Assembly (NCBI RefSeq): GCF_025137375.1
Contig: NZ_CP073720.1
Location: forward strand, 496,001 to 560,000
Length of the DNA stretch: 64,000 nt
Direction of reading: 5' to 3'
Origin: Dactylosporangium fulvum
Lineage (GTDB): Bacteria > Actinomycetota > Actinomycetes > Mycobacteriales > Micromonosporaceae
A program made the position numbers and the translations under genes. This document shows, in pieces, positions 1-8,728 of the stretch (its first letter is position 1; the number at the start of each line of letters is the position of its first letter). The notes below the pieces were generated by a model. That model did not search any database. It was not told the DNA's origin and was given only the letters and a program-made list of their open reading frames with translations.

Positions 1-135
1 CGCGTTGACGGCCGCCCAGTACGCCTCGTCATGTGCTTGCTCCCAGCGGTAGGACAACCACAGATCGGCCGTGCCCAGCACCGCCCCGATCGCAAGCAGC
101 CAGCTCGATACCGTGACGGCCACCGGACGGCGCAT
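1..135 (-). CDS. N-terminus of a membrane or secreted protein (partial)
   Basis: Only the first 45 codons lie in the window; the gene runs off its left edge. The ATG is read at 135 on the minus strand. Residues 5-25 form a hydrophobic segment (VAVTVSSWLLAIGAVLG), a signal peptide or membrane anchor. It is followed by a polar stretch rich in Trp, Tyr and acidic residues (SYRWEQAHDEAYW). The composition is normal for protein rather than the Arg-rich pattern of antisense frames in this DNA. No family could be assigned from this much sequence. Confidence 0.6.
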   Translation of the reverse strand, partial: MRRPVAVTVSSWLLAIGAVLGTADLWLSYRWEQAHDEAYWAAVNA

Positions 136-420
136 CGTCAGCCCCTGTGCCACACCGCGATGATCGCACGCCCGACGATCACGGAGCGGGGTGGCGGCCA
201 GACACTGTCAGTGGCAAGAGGCCGACGCCCACGAGAGGACTTTGCCAGCCGGGCCCACCTGTCGGGCGCACGGACATGCCGCCGATCGTGCGCGGCTCGT
301 CGGCTACGGCATGCTGATCCGGCTGGTCCGCGCCGCGCTTCTGGAGATTCTCCAATGCGCCTGCTTCGTGGTCGACACCCCGGAGGGCCGCGTCGCCGGC
401 TGAACGAGAGACCCCGGCTT

Positions 421-585
421 TCAACCAACCTCGGCGAACGGATCTGGCCGCAGCCCGTGCGTTGCCCACCAGCCGACGGCAGGATCGTGTGTACCGAATG
501 GTTTCCGCAGATCCGTGCGAGCGTCGCCGCCTTCCAAAGCTGCGACGATAAGCTTTCTGATCAGCATGGCGTCCGCGTCAGCCAT
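421..585 (-). CDS. Possible small protein, 54 aa
   Basis: A short frame opens with ATG at 585 and reads MADADAMLIRKLIVAALEGG, ending GLRPDPFAEVG. Its amphipathic helix and balanced composition contrast with the Arg/Pro-rich frames around it, so it may be a small gene or the end of a decayed one. No ribosome site stands out and I recognise no family. The rest of 136-745 shows no other convincing gene; it must hold the promoter of the DGPF-sigma pair that starts at 746. Confidence 0.3.
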   Translation of the reverse strand: MADADAMLIRKLIVAALEGGDARTDLRKPFGTHDPAVGWWATHGLRPDPFAEVG

Positions 586-745
586 CGCTGCGGGCCAGGT
601 CTGACGGGCGCAACGCGGGTCGGACGGATTCGGCTGCGTCGCGGCGAGAGATTCTTCGGGGCCGTGTCGATCCGCGGGCCGCTCGTTCGACGTGTGGGTG
701 CGAGTGCGAGGCCGAGAGGCGGCCCCGACAGACGAGGAGAACGCG

Positions 746-1162
746 ATGCCGAAGTACATGCTGATCATGCGTGGCACCGATGAGTCGAACGCGGCCCTGA
801 TGGCCGGGTGGGAAGAGTTGGCGGCCACGACGTACTCCTACATCGAGGAGCTGGTCAAGGCCGGCGTGTTCGTCGCGGCCGAAGGGCTGGACGATGCGCG
901 CCAGGGCGTCGTGGTCGACTTCAGCGGCGAGGCCCCGGTGGTCACGGACGGGCCGTACGGAGAGACCAAGGAACTGTTCGGGGGCTACTTCCTGCTCGAT
1001 GTCGCCTCGAAGCAGGAGGCGGTCGAGTGGGCCAAGCGGGTCCCGTCGGTCACCGGGTCCAAGATCGAGATCCGGCGGGTGGCCGGGGACGACGAGACGC
1101 CGCAGGACAACAAGGGGTCCGTCGAGGAACGGGCCGGGAACGAGAGCACCGGCCGGATCTGA
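746..1162 (+). CDS. YCII/DGPF-domain protein paired with an ECF42 sigma factor
   Basis: A 138-residue protein of the YCII-related DGPF family: small alpha/beta-barrel proteins of uncertain biochemical role, long noted beside ECF42 sigma factors. The N-terminus MPKYMLIMRG and the signature VVTDGPYGETKELFGGYFLL (about residues 63-82) are visible, and the length is usual for the family. GAGGAG at 734-739 lies six bases before the ATG and supports the start. The stop overlaps the start of the sigma gene (TGATG), so the two are translationally coupled. The last 20 residues are polar and look disordered. A second DGPF gene lies at 48998. Confidence 0.9.
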   Translation: MPKYMLIMRGTDESNAALMAGWEELAATTYSYIEELVKAGVFVAAEGLDDARQGVVVDFSGEAPVVTDGPYGETKELFGGYFLLDVASKQEAVEWAKRVPSVTGSKIEIRRVAGDDETPQDNKGSVEERAGNESTGRI

Positions 1163-2376
1163 TGGGTACGGCCGACGTCGAGGCCGTCTGGCGGATCGAG
1201 TCGGCGCGGATCGTCGCCGCGCTGACCCGGTTCACCGGCGATTTCGGGCTGGCCGAGGACGCCGCCCAGGAGGCGGTGGCCGAGGCGCTGGTGTCGTGGC
1301 CGCTCACCTCTCCGGCCAATCCGGCCGGCTGGCTGATGGCCACGGCCCGGCGGCGGGCGATCGACGCGATCCGCCGCCGGACCGCCCTGCACGACCGATA
1401 CACCCTGCTGGCGGCTGACCCGGTGGTCGACGAGGACATCGACCCCGACCGGATCGACGACGACATCCTGGCGCTGATGTTCGTCAGCTGCCACCCGGTG
1501 CTCTCCCCCGAGGCCCGGGTGGCACTGACCCTGCGCGTGGTCGGCGGCCTGTCCACCGAACAGATCGCCCGCGCGTTCCTGGTACCCGTGCCGACCGTGC
1601 AGGCCCGCATCACCCGGGCGAAGAAGACGATCGCGGCGGCCGGGGTGCCGTTCGAGCTGCCGCCGGCCGGTGAACGCCGGGAACGGCTGGGCGGCGTGCT
1701 CAGCGTCGTCTACGTGATCTTCACCGAGGGGTCGACGGCCACGTCGGGCGACCGGCTGCTCCGCCCCGGCGTCGCGTACGAGGCGATCCGGCTGGCCCGC
1801 ACGCTGGCCGCGCTGCAGCCGGACGAGCCGGAGGTACACGGTTTGCTCGCGCTGTGCGAGCTGACGGCCGCGCGCTTCCCGGCCCGGACCGGCCCGGATG
1901 GTTCGCCGATCCTCCTGGCGGACCAGGACCGGCGGCGGTGGGACTTCTCGGCGGTCCGCCGCGGGCTGGCCGCGCTGGCCAAGGCATCGGCTCGCGGGCT
2001 CGGCCCCTACGGCCTGCAGGCTGCGATCGCCGCCGCCCACGCGTCGGCGCCGTCGGTGGAGGCGACCGACTGGGACCGGATCGTGGTGCTCTACGAGGCG
2101 CTCGGCCGGGTCGCGCCCTCGCCGGTGGTCGAGCTCAACTGGGCCGTCGCCGTGGCCATGGCCTCGGGTCCGGCGCAAGCCCTGGCCATGGTGGACGAGC
2201 TGATCGCCTTGGACCGGCTCCCCGGTTCGCATTTGGTTCCGACCGTACGCGGTGAGCTGCTGGCCCGCCTCGGTCGACGACCGGAGGCGCGCGCCGAGCT
2301 GGAGCTGGCGGCCCGGCTGTGCACCAACCAGCGCGAACGCTCAGTGCTGCTGCGCAAGGCGGCCGCGCTGGGCTGA
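1162..2376 (+). CDS. ECF42-type RNA polymerase sigma factor with C-terminal helical extension
   Basis: A 404-residue extracytoplasmic-function sigma factor. Region 2 (about residues 10-75) carries AEDAAQEAVAEAL and NPAGWLMATARRRAIDAIRR. Region 4 (about 110-160) reads LSPEARVALTLRVVGGLSTE followed by an HTH. The remaining 220 or so residues are the long TPR-like extension (DUF6596 type) that defines group ECF42, including LLADQDRRRWD and SPVVELNWAVAVAMA. ECF42 proteins have no classical anti-sigma factor; the extension and the DGPF partner are thought to matter for control. It starts on the A of the upstream TGA, so it is made together with the DGPF protein at 746. Confidence 0.92.
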   Translation: MGTADVEAVWRIESARIVAALTRFTGDFGLAEDAAQEAVAEALVSWPLTSPANPAGWLMATARRRAIDAIRRRTALHDRYTLLAADPVVDEDIDPDRIDDDILALMFVSCHPVLSPEARVALTLRVVGGLSTEQIARAFLVPVPTVQARITRAKKTIAAAGVPFELPPAGERRERLGGVLSVVYVIFTEGSTATSGDRLLRPGVAYEAIRLARTLAALQPDEPEVHGLLALCELTAARFPARTGPDGSPILLADQDRRRWDFSAVRRGLAALAKASARGLGPYGLQAAIAAAHASAPSVEATDWDRIVVLYEALGRVAPSPVVELNWAVAVAMASGPAQALAMVDELIALDRLPGSHLVPTVRGELLARLGRRPEARAELELAARLCTNQRERSVLLRKAAALG

Positions 2377-2462
2377 CTTCTCCAGCGCGGCCGGCCGGGA
2401 TTCGAGTGCGGCCCGGATGCGTCAATCGTCCGGACTTGCACCTACAACGAAACGGACTGCTC

Positions 2463-3629
2463 ATGACAACCGCTGGGCAAGCACGCTCGGTCGAGCACTG
2501 GCGGCACTACCTCGCCGAGTACAGCGCCGACGTGCTGCGGACCGCTTCCGGCGATGAGCTCGCTGAGATCAGCGACGCCCAGCGGGCGACTGGCTGGCTG
2601 GGCTTCGACGGCGCCGACGCTGAGCGCCTCGCGCTGCTGGAGCAGCGTCTGGGTACCGCGTTGCCGCCGAGCTATCGATCATTCCTCGCAGCATCCGACG
2701 GCTGGGTCAACATCAGCCCCTTCATGTGGACCATGCGTACAACCAGCGACGTCAACTGGCTGCGTGACGCCGCCCCGGACCTGTGGGACATCCTCCGGGA
2801 GGGCCTGGCACTACAGGAGTCGTTGCTTGCCGACCGGGCATTGCTGATCTCCGGAGACGGCGATGCCCAATACTGGCTGCTCGACCCCGGCGACGTGTCG
2901 CCGGACGGCGAATGGGCGGCCTACGTCTGGGCGAGTTGGTATCCCGGGCTCGGCGACCGGCACGAGTCGTTCGCCGCGTTGGTTGACGCCGAGCGGGCGT
3001 CCTTCGAGGAACTGAGCGGGCGAGCCGGTCGCCCGGTGCATCCGGCCGGGGCCGACGCCCTGGTCGCCGAGGGCCGTGAACTGGCCATGCGCGGTGATGT
3101 CGGCGCCGCAGCGGACGCCTTCGCCCGCGCCGCGGTCAAGGGATCCGGCGCCAGCGCGTACCTCGCCGTCATCCTCAACGGGTTCCTCGAACCGGCACTC
3201 GTGCACCACGAGATCCGCAACAACATCCTCGCGCGCCCTCACGTCATCGAGGAGATCGGTCTGGACCAGCTGCGCGCGGAAGCCGTACCGCTGTTCCTGC
3301 AGCGCGCCTCGATCGCCCCGTACCGCAAACTCTTCACCGGGATCCTCACCGAGGACGAGATGACGGCAACCGACCGGTTCGTGCCGCCGCTACTGCCCGA
3401 GCCGCCGGCGTTTCAAGCCGCGCTCGATCACGCCCGGCGACTGCTCCAAGACGGATCTCCCGACGAGGCGTGGGCCGCTGTGCAAACCGCGTTGCCCGGT
3501 TGGCGCTCCGACTCACCGCATCGCATCGCACCGGTCATCCTGCTCACGGATCCGCAACTGCGGCTCCTGATCACTCCCGAACGCGCCCGCACCATCGTTA
3601 CGACGCCACGTGGAGACGCCGTCTCATGA
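2463..3629 (+). CDS. SMI1/KNR4 (SUKH) family protein
   Basis: A 388-residue cytoplasmic protein. Residues about 35-85 match a SUKH fold start: AQRATGWLGFDGADAERLAL, then LGTALPPSYRSFLAASDGW, with the LPPSYRxFLxxSDG pattern typical of SMI1/KNR4. The C-terminal half is helical, contains a TPR-like piece (GDVGAAADAFARAAVKGSGA) and has no family I recognise. SUKH proteins are often immunity proteins to contact toxins, but many actinomycete members stand alone with no toxin. None is visible here, so an immunity role is not supported. It follows the sigma gene by 86 bases and could share its transcript. Confidence 0.8.
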   Translation: MTTAGQARSVEHWRHYLAEYSADVLRTASGDELAEISDAQRATGWLGFDGADAERLALLEQRLGTALPPSYRSFLAASDGWVNISPFMWTMRTTSDVNWLRDAAPDLWDILREGLALQESLLADRALLISGDGDAQYWLLDPGDVSPDGEWAAYVWASWYPGLGDRHESFAALVDAERASFEELSGRAGRPVHPAGADALVAEGRELAMRGDVGAAADAFARAAVKGSGASAYLAVILNGFLEPALVHHEIRNNILARPHVIEEIGLDQLRAEAVPLFLQRASIAPYRKLFTGILTEDEMTATDRFVPPLLPEPPAFQAALDHARRLLQDGSPDEAWAAVQTALPGWRSDSPHRIAPVILLTDPQLRLLITPERARTIVTTPRGDAVS

Positions 3630-3830
3630 TCGATCATGGTCCTGAGCCTGCCGTCACCTCACTGATCTGGCACGTAGCCCGCGATCCGGGCCTAGACACG
3701 TCGGCTTGATGCCGATGGCAGTGCACCGTTCGTCTCGGGCCACTGCTGGTGTGGCCACTGCCGTCGGCGAGAGCGTGGCCGTGCCGGATCACCGACCCGC
3801 TGGAGGGCATCGGTGTGGTAGATCGGTGAT

Positions 3831-4001
3831 ATGCAGCCGACGCGTCAGGACGTCGACTCACGCTGGCAGGCGCTCGTCGACGGCCGGACCACCCGCGCCA
3901 CGGTTCATGCCTGGGCGGCGCCGTGGGTGACAGCGGACGACCGGCACCGGTCTGCTGCGTCCCCGGTATCGCTGTACGGTGGCAACCAGTCGGGATCGTA
4001 G
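3831..4001 (+). pseudogene. N-terminal stub of an uncharacterised actinomycete protein
   Basis: A 56-residue frame begins with ATG at 3831 and reads RQDVDSRWQALVDGRTTRAT then VHAWAAPWVTADD. This resembles, from memory, the start of a family of about 110-120 residues in which VHxWAxPWV is conserved. The stop at 3999-4001 comes shortly after that motif, and no frame downstream continues it, so the gene looks truncated. Nothing else convincing is seen between 3630 and 4165, which is the first non-coding part of the accessory stretch. Confidence 0.4.
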
Positions 4002-4165
4002 CCGCTACTCGGGCATCCGGATCTGCTTGATCCGCGCGCAATGCAGCGTGACGAGCCGGGCCGACGCCCGGCACCCGCAAGCCGATGAGCGGGCACCTGG
4101 TCTTGCCTTCGCGGGCGACGCGCGTGGCTTGGATCTTCTCAGCTGGACAAAACCGCATGTTGTGG

Positions 4166-4441
4166 TCACTCCACGAAGAGTGAAATGACCGCAGCCACGA
4201 CAAGACCAGCCCCCATCAGCACAAACAGACAGCCTAGGAGCCTTTCGAGGACAACGAACAGGAACTGTCGCTGCCGCAGGTCATCCTCTGTCCGGCCGCG
4301 CCGGAATGGGCTGATCGGCCCAACCAAGTTCGAGGAGAGCGCGATGTGTTTGGTCGTGATGCCTCGGAAGTCGGTCGCGAGGATGAGTCCGAGGAGGACA
4401 AGCAACAGGCCTACGCCGAAGAACGCTGCTGCTTGCGCCAT
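4166..4441 (-). CDS. Small two-helix membrane protein, 91 aa
   Basis: Two hydrophobic segments are clear: residues 3-22 (QAAAFFGVGLLLVLLGLILA) and about 65-88 (VLERLLGCLFVLMGAGLVV). They are joined by a polar loop with a basic, Arg-rich patch (SPFRRGRTEDDLRQRQ). The hairpin arrangement, normal composition and ATG start support a real gene. The function is unknown. It sits directly downstream of the decayed copy at 4509-4814 on the same strand. Confidence 0.65.
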   Translation of the reverse strand: MAQAAAFFGVGLLLVLLGLILATDFRGITTKHIALSSNLVGPISPFRRGRTEDDLRQRQFLFVVLERLLGCLFVLMGAGLVVAAVISLFVE

Positions 4442-4508
4442 TTGCTACGCTCCGTATTCGCTGAGGCCGTGGAGTCATGGGGTTGCAGCATGTTGGGCCG
4501 GTCGTACG

Positions 4509-4814
4509 GACCGGTGCCGACCCAGCGTTCCCGTTCACCGAAGCTGTCGGTTTTTATCCATGCTTCCACCTGGCTAGTCAACGGTGTCACGGTGCCGAAG
4601 GTGGAGATCAGGTTGTCGGGGGTAATGGGGAGACCGTCGCGAATGCCGGCTGGGCCGATACGCCGTTGACCATGTCGATGATCGAGTGGGTTTCGAGATC
4701 ACGTGACTCACGGTAGTAGTCGCCCCGGTCATAGACCTGACGCCGTAACTGCTGGAGCGCGGCATTCACATCGGTTTGGTAGTCCACGGTGTACGACCAT
4801 GCAGACGAGCCCAT
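4509..4814 (-). pseudogene. Decayed GSSAWSYTVDYQ-family gene, copy 1
   Basis: The frame starts MGSSAWSYTVDYQTDVNAAL and runs to THSIIDMVNG and FATVSPLPP, motifs shared with the copies at 8319 and 10465. Two lesions are visible. The middle of the protein is missing: the motif YRESRD is joined almost directly to ETHSIIDMVNG, whereas copy 3 has about 50 residues between. A one-base loss near 4615 then shifts the frame; reading on in the other frame restores DNLISTFGTVTP and ERERWVGT. After WVGT the family tail HIHFCG is lost. The parent family is a widespread uncharacterised actinomycete protein of about 170 residues. Confidence 0.6.
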
Positions 4815-5021
4815 CAGCACCCTCCCCAAGCGATCCTGCCATGCAACGGCTACCTTCAGCACCAGCTCCATGATCAGGTGCGCGGTCGGGCCGCCGACCG
4901 TGCGCGCGGGCCAGCGGTGCGCGGTTACGCTCGGTGGTTCCGCGCCGTGAGCAGGGACAGCGCGGTCTCGAACCTTGGCGCTTCGAAGACCAGCTGACCG
5001 TCGAGCAGGTAGGGCGTGGCC

Positions 5022-5498
5022 CTAGACGTAGGTCAGCGGGCAGCCATGTCGCAGCGAATGCTCGGCCGCTTGCCGAAACAGTGCCACGTAGAAGGTGAGC
5101 GGGTCGTCGATCGCGTTGGTCAGCGCCATCGGGCCGCTCGGCAGGCCGGCGGGCAGGCCGACCTCGGCGGCGATCGGGGCGATCGCTGCGCGCAGCCGCT
5201 GCGCGCTGAACACCTTCGTCACGTCGTCATAGGTGCTCTCCGCGGGAAGTTCGATCAAGCCGGTGAAGTCCACAGGCACGATGAGAGAGGCGTTGAGGAA
5301 GTCCGTGGCGTCGTGCCGCGCGCACATTTCGGCGAAGTCGTCCATGCTCGGGATGAGCTTCTCCTCGAAGTCCCCGGCCGTGGTTGGCGGGCCGGGGTAG
5401 GGCGGCAGGTTCCGCGTGGCGAGCGCCTCGTCGAGCAGAGGTGCGCATTCGTCCTGCGCCCAGTTCAGGGCGCTGATGTTGACCAGGTAGATGCCCAC
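5022..5498 (-). CDS. Uncharacterised actinomycete protein, 158 aa
   Basis: The start GTG at 5498 gives MGIYLVNISALNWAQDECAP, matching the usual start of a Streptomyces/actinomycete family as I recall it; a TTG at 5519 in frame is less likely. Visible family-like motifs are NLPPYPG, FEEKLIPSMDDFAEMC and the end FYVALFRQAAEHSLRHGCPL. No catalytic signature or membrane segment is seen and the function is unknown. Just past its stop, in another frame (about 5020 to 4925), a fragment reads LLDGQLVFEAPRFETALSLL; it looks like the end of a lost gene. Confidence 0.7.
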   Translation of the reverse strand: MGIYLVNISALNWAQDECAPLLDEALATRNLPPYPGPPTTAGDFEEKLIPSMDDFAEMCARHDATDFLNASLIVPVDFTGLIELPAESTYDDVTKVFSAQRLRAAIAPIAAEVGLPAGLPSGPMALTNAIDDPLTFYVALFRQAAEHSLRHGCPLTYV

Positions 5499-5765
5499 GC
5501 TGGGAACGGTACCGGCCAAGGTCTGTCTTCCGTCGGCGCCGGTGACGCAACCGCCGTAGCGCCAGGACTTTGATATCGGCCGTGAGCCTGACTGTCAACG
5601 GTCATGTAGCGGTGGCTCTGGCACGAGTTTGATGATCGAGATTCTCCGATCAGTTAGCGCGTCAGCAGGATCCGTTGTCGGAGCAATCGGTGCCGGTTTC
5701 GATGATGTTGCCGCCGAAGGTGATCCGGTCGACGATCGTCGTAGCAGTCGGGCCCGCGCGCAGCC

Positions 5766-6513
5766 TCACATCCGGGATCTCAGCACGTCGACCTCACAGC
5801 CCGGCGCGGACGGGTCGAAGCCGTGCTCGATCAGCCAGCGAACCCCCAGCAGGCTTCGCAACGACCACCACGCGTGGATCACGTCGAGGTCGATGTCGGT
5901 GCCATAGCCGGCGATGACGTCGTCGAGGTGCTCCTCGTGTCCGAGCGTGAAGGTGGCGAGGTCGTACAGGGCATCACCCTGGCCCGCCTCGGACCAGTCG
6001 ATGATGCCTGTGACCTCGTCGCCGTCGACGAAGACGTGCGCGATCTGCAGGTCGCCGTGCGTGAACGCCGGAGTCCACGGCCGGAGCGCGGCCTCGGCGA
6101 CCTGGCGGTTGCGGGTGACGAGGTCGGCGGGCAGGATGCCGTTCGTCATAAGCAACTCGCACTCGTCGTCGAGTTCCGCCGCCAGCGCGACGATGCTCCG
6201 GCCCGGCCCGGCCGGGCCGGGGCGGCAGCGGCGCGTCGTGCAACTTCCGGATGGCGGCGCCCGCCGCGGCCCACGCCGCCGGCGACCCGGTCGACGGCCC
6301 GCCGAGGCGCCCAAGCGTCGTCCCCGGGAGTGCGGCGATCGCGAGCACGGGCGGCTTGCGCCACAGGACCTCCGGGGTCGGGACCGGTGCGAGGGACATC
6401 GCCTCGACCTCGACGTCGATACGCGCCTGGTCGGCGTCCACCTTCAGGAACACGTCGCCGACGCGCAGGGTCGCGCGCTCGGCATGGGCGACAACGACTT
6501 TGACCTCATCCAC
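5766..6513 (-). pseudogene. Frameshifted aminoglycoside-phosphotransferase-family gene
   Basis: Two frames make one protein. From ATG at 6513 the first reads MDEVKVVVAHAERATLRVGD then VFLKVDADQ and LPGTTLGRLGG, the nucleotide-binding N-lobe. The second, after a shift in the C/G run near 6198-6220, reads FTHGDLQIAHVFVDGDEVTG and IIDWSEAGQGDALYDLATF. Those are the catalytic loop HGDxxxxH and the metal-binding IDW of APH/choline-kinase-type enzymes. Both lobes are otherwise complete. Either the gene is dead, or one base was miscalled in the GC run. The substrate is unknown; many members act on small molecules other than drugs. Confidence 0.7.
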
Positions 6514-6776
6514 GGGCGACCAGTATCCCGGGGATGATCGCCGACGTCGCCGGGTTTATCGCGTGCGATCACGCCGCTGACCGCGTCCCGCTACCCGGCG
6601 GCCTCGTGCACGACACCTACCTCTGACCAGGTCAAGCCCACCACTTTGTCAGGAGTCCTTAGTCCGGCACACGCTCACGCCGCTGGTCCATCGCTACCCA
6701 GCGTCACGGGATGCCGAGAGCCGACATGCGATCATGCCAGAACAGTGGTGTTCGGATAATCGGTAAGGTGTGGCGA

Positions 6777-7508
6777 ATGGGGTGGGAGGCACTCGGGCAG
6801 TGGGGTGAAGGCGTCGCCCGCATCGAGCCGCTCGCTGGCGGAGTCGCCAACGACGTGTGGAGCGTGCGCGTCAGCGGGCACCTCGCGGTCGGTCGTCTCG
6901 GCGGCAGAAACGATGCTGATCTCGCGTGGGAGACCGAGCTTCTCCAACACCTCGACCGTGAAGGTCTGACCGTGCCGGTGCCGATCCCGACCATGGACGG
7001 CCGGCTGTTCGCCGATGGTCTGGTGGTGATGACCTACCTGGAGGGCGGACCGCCCGAGACGCAGGCCGACTGGCGTCGCGTGGCCGGCACGCTCCGCGAG
7101 CTGCATCGGTTGACGCAGGGCTGGCCGCAGCGCCCAGGGTGGCGATCGTCGACCGACCTTCTGCACGCCGAGACCGGGACGAAGATCGACCTCAGTGCGA
7201 TGCCCCTTGAGGGCGTTGCCCGATGCCGGGCAGCGTGGGCGCGGCTCGCCGGACGTCAGACATGCGTCGTGCACGGCGACCCTAACCCTGGCAACATCCG
7301 CATGACCGCGAATCACGTCGCGCTGATCGACTGGGATGAGGCGCACGTCGACGTGCCCGACCTCGACCTCGTGCTGCCCGACAACGCCGCCGGCCTCGAC
7401 GACGGTGCGTACGACATCGCCGCGCAAGCGTCGGCCGCATGGGAGGCCGCTGTCTGCTGGGACGACGAGTACGCAGTCAAGCGGCTCGCCGAAGTTCGAG
7501 CGGTCTGA
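6777..7508 (+). CDS. Aminoglycoside phosphotransferase (APH) family protein
   Basis: A 243-residue kinase-like phosphotransferase. Starting at ATG 6777 (MGWEALGQWGEGVARIEPLA), it has a Gly-rich loop GGVANDVW and the catalytic loop VVHGDPNPGNIRM with the invariant Asp and Asn. The metal-binding motif ALIDWDEAHVDVPDLDL follows. This is the whole APH core in order at a typical length. It faces away from the frameshifted APH-like gene at 5766 and is a different member, not a copy. The substrate cannot be told from sequence. Upstream ATGs at 6711 and 6726 are in frame but would add a tail without family character. Confidence 0.82.
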   Translation: MGWEALGQWGEGVARIEPLAGGVANDVWSVRVSGHLAVGRLGGRNDADLAWETELLQHLDREGLTVPVPIPTMDGRLFADGLVVMTYLEGGPPETQADWRRVAGTLRELHRLTQGWPQRPGWRSSTDLLHAETGTKIDLSAMPLEGVARCRAAWARLAGRQTCVVHGDPNPGNIRMTANHVALIDWDEAHVDVPDLDLVLPDNAAGLDDGAYDIAAQASAAWEAAVCWDDEYAVKRLAEVRAV

Positions 7509-7540
7509 CAACGCGTTCGAAGAGTGGACCTAACGGCGGT

Positions 7541-7562
7541 CGAGTGCGCACATCTGCCGCGA
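7541..7562 (+). repeat. Dispersed motif, site 1
   Basis: The segment CGAGTGCGCACATCTGCCGC followed by GA closely matches the site at 12331 (three mismatches in 22). Like the site at 13456 it is followed within 8-13 bases by CGCGTCGCCT. It lies in the non-coding gap after the phosphotransferase gene at 6777. Confidence 0.4.
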
Positions 7563-7770
7563 GGCGGGCGCGTCGCCTGTGGGAGTACGTCACGGTCAGT
7601 ACAGGGCCGTTCGAGTGGTGACCGCCGGCCAGGGCTTCCTGTCATAGCCGATGTGCGGATACCCCATGCCGTCCCAGCGCCGACTGCGATACAGCTTCGC
7701 GGCCCGGCAGCACTCGTGAACACCGGAGACCGGGTATGCCTATGGGTGGCGGCGGTCGGCAGAGATTCGG

Positions 7771-8073
7771 CTACGGCGTCTCTTCCACGGCGTTGTCGGT
7801 TGCGCTGTCGGTTAGTGGAACCGATAGCATGCCCGGGAGCCGCCGGTCATAGCGTTCGATCTCCAGCTCTGCCTTGCGCACCTCCAGCGCGGTCTGCCGG
7901 TTCTGCTCCTCAGCCAGCTTCGCCTTCGCCTGCTCCAACTTGACCTTTTCCTTGGCCATCGCCAATTTGAACTTGTGCCGGCGGGACTGGAGGAGCTGTA
8001 CGAAGCCCGCGGTGCTGCCGCCGAAGAGGAACAGGAATATGACGATGTACCAGAACACGTCGTCGAACTTCAC
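7771..8073 (-). CDS. Membrane-anchored coiled-coil protein, 100 aa
   Basis: A single membrane segment near the N-terminus (WYIVIFLFLFGGSTAGFV) is followed by a long charged helix, with QSRRHKFKLAMAKEKVKLEQ and AKAKLAEEQNRQTALEVRKA, that should form a coiled coil of about 50 residues facing the cytoplasm. The tail is short and acidic. No enzyme motif is present and the function is unknown. Composition and length make it a credible gene. A copy of the dispersed motif lies about 165 bases upstream of its start. Confidence 0.65.
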   Translation of the reverse strand: MKFDDVFWYIVIFLFLFGGSTAGFVQLLQSRRHKFKLAMAKEKVKLEQAKAKLAEEQNRQTALEVRKAELEIERYDRRLPGMLSVPLTDSATDNAVEETP

Positions 8074-8237
8074 AGCGCCTCCGTAGGCCGGGCGACTTTC
8101 CTAGGGCGAGTTGACGGAACCGCGACGCGGCAAGGCCACCATACGGGGATGCGTCAAGTTCGATGGCACGAGTGCACACCAAGTCATCGCCGCCGAGGGC
8201 CAGGGCGCTGGCGAGTACGTCGCTCGCCCCTCTGGAA

Positions 8238-8255
8238 ATGTCCTTATCTGCCGCA
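8238..8255 (+). repeat. Dispersed motif, site 2
   Basis: ATGTCCTTATCTGCCGCA resembles the core at 13456 and 9375 (CTCATTTGCCGC). It lies upstream of the minus-strand gene starting at 8073. It is the weakest match of the five. Confidence 0.25.
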
Positions 8256-8318
8256 TCCCGCGCGCGGCGAGCGTCGTCGCTCTCTGGAACGCGTGTCTGG
8301 TGCCGGATGCGTAGGAGA

Positions 8319-8633
8319 TCAGTCTCCTGAGTGGCCGCAGAAATGGATGTGGTCGGGCTGGCCGTCGCGGTAGCTGATGACGTACGTACCGATCCACCGG
8401 TCTCGTTCGCTGGCGGCGTCGGCACTCATCCATGCCTGTACCTGGCCCGTCGAGGGAGTGACGGTGCCGAAGGTGGAGATGAGGTTGTCGGCCGGCAGCG
8501 GCGAGACCGTTGCGAACGTCGGCTGGTTCGACACGCCGTTGGTCATGTCGATGATCGAGTGGGTACCCGAGTGCGGCTGCGCCGTCACGAGTGTGTCGGG
8601 GTCGACTGGCGCCGGCCGGGATTTGCGTTCCAA
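8319..8633 (-). pseudogene. GSSAWSYTVDYQ-family remnant, copy 2 (C-terminal two thirds)
   Basis: This copy keeps the C-terminal part intact: SRPAPVDPDTL, then THSIIDMTNGV and PTFATVSPLPADNLISTFGT, ending IGTYVISYRDGQPDHIHFCG. A TGA lies directly upstream of the homology, and the N-terminal MGSSAWSYTVDYQ part is absent from the DNA beyond it. A TTG at 8633 could in principle start a 104-residue protein, but no ribosome site supports it. I read it as a 5'-truncated pseudogene of the same family as 4509 and 10465. Confidence 0.6.
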
Positions 8634-8728
8634 CCGATGTCAGTGTGTTCAGCCGCGGCCGGAACGTCGACGGCGTTCGGCTGGCCGCCTGGATGGCTCC
8701 CCGTCCGGGTGGACGGGCCGCTGGCCAC

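Noticed and set aside
31..783. A 250-codon plus-strand frame at the left end
   Set aside because: Its composition is dominated by Arg and Pro and it runs into the DGPF gene in another frame; no family or ribosome site.
6533..6628. A 31-codon frame MIADVAGFIACDHAADRV
   Set aside because: It is too short to support, without a ribosome site or neighbour logic.
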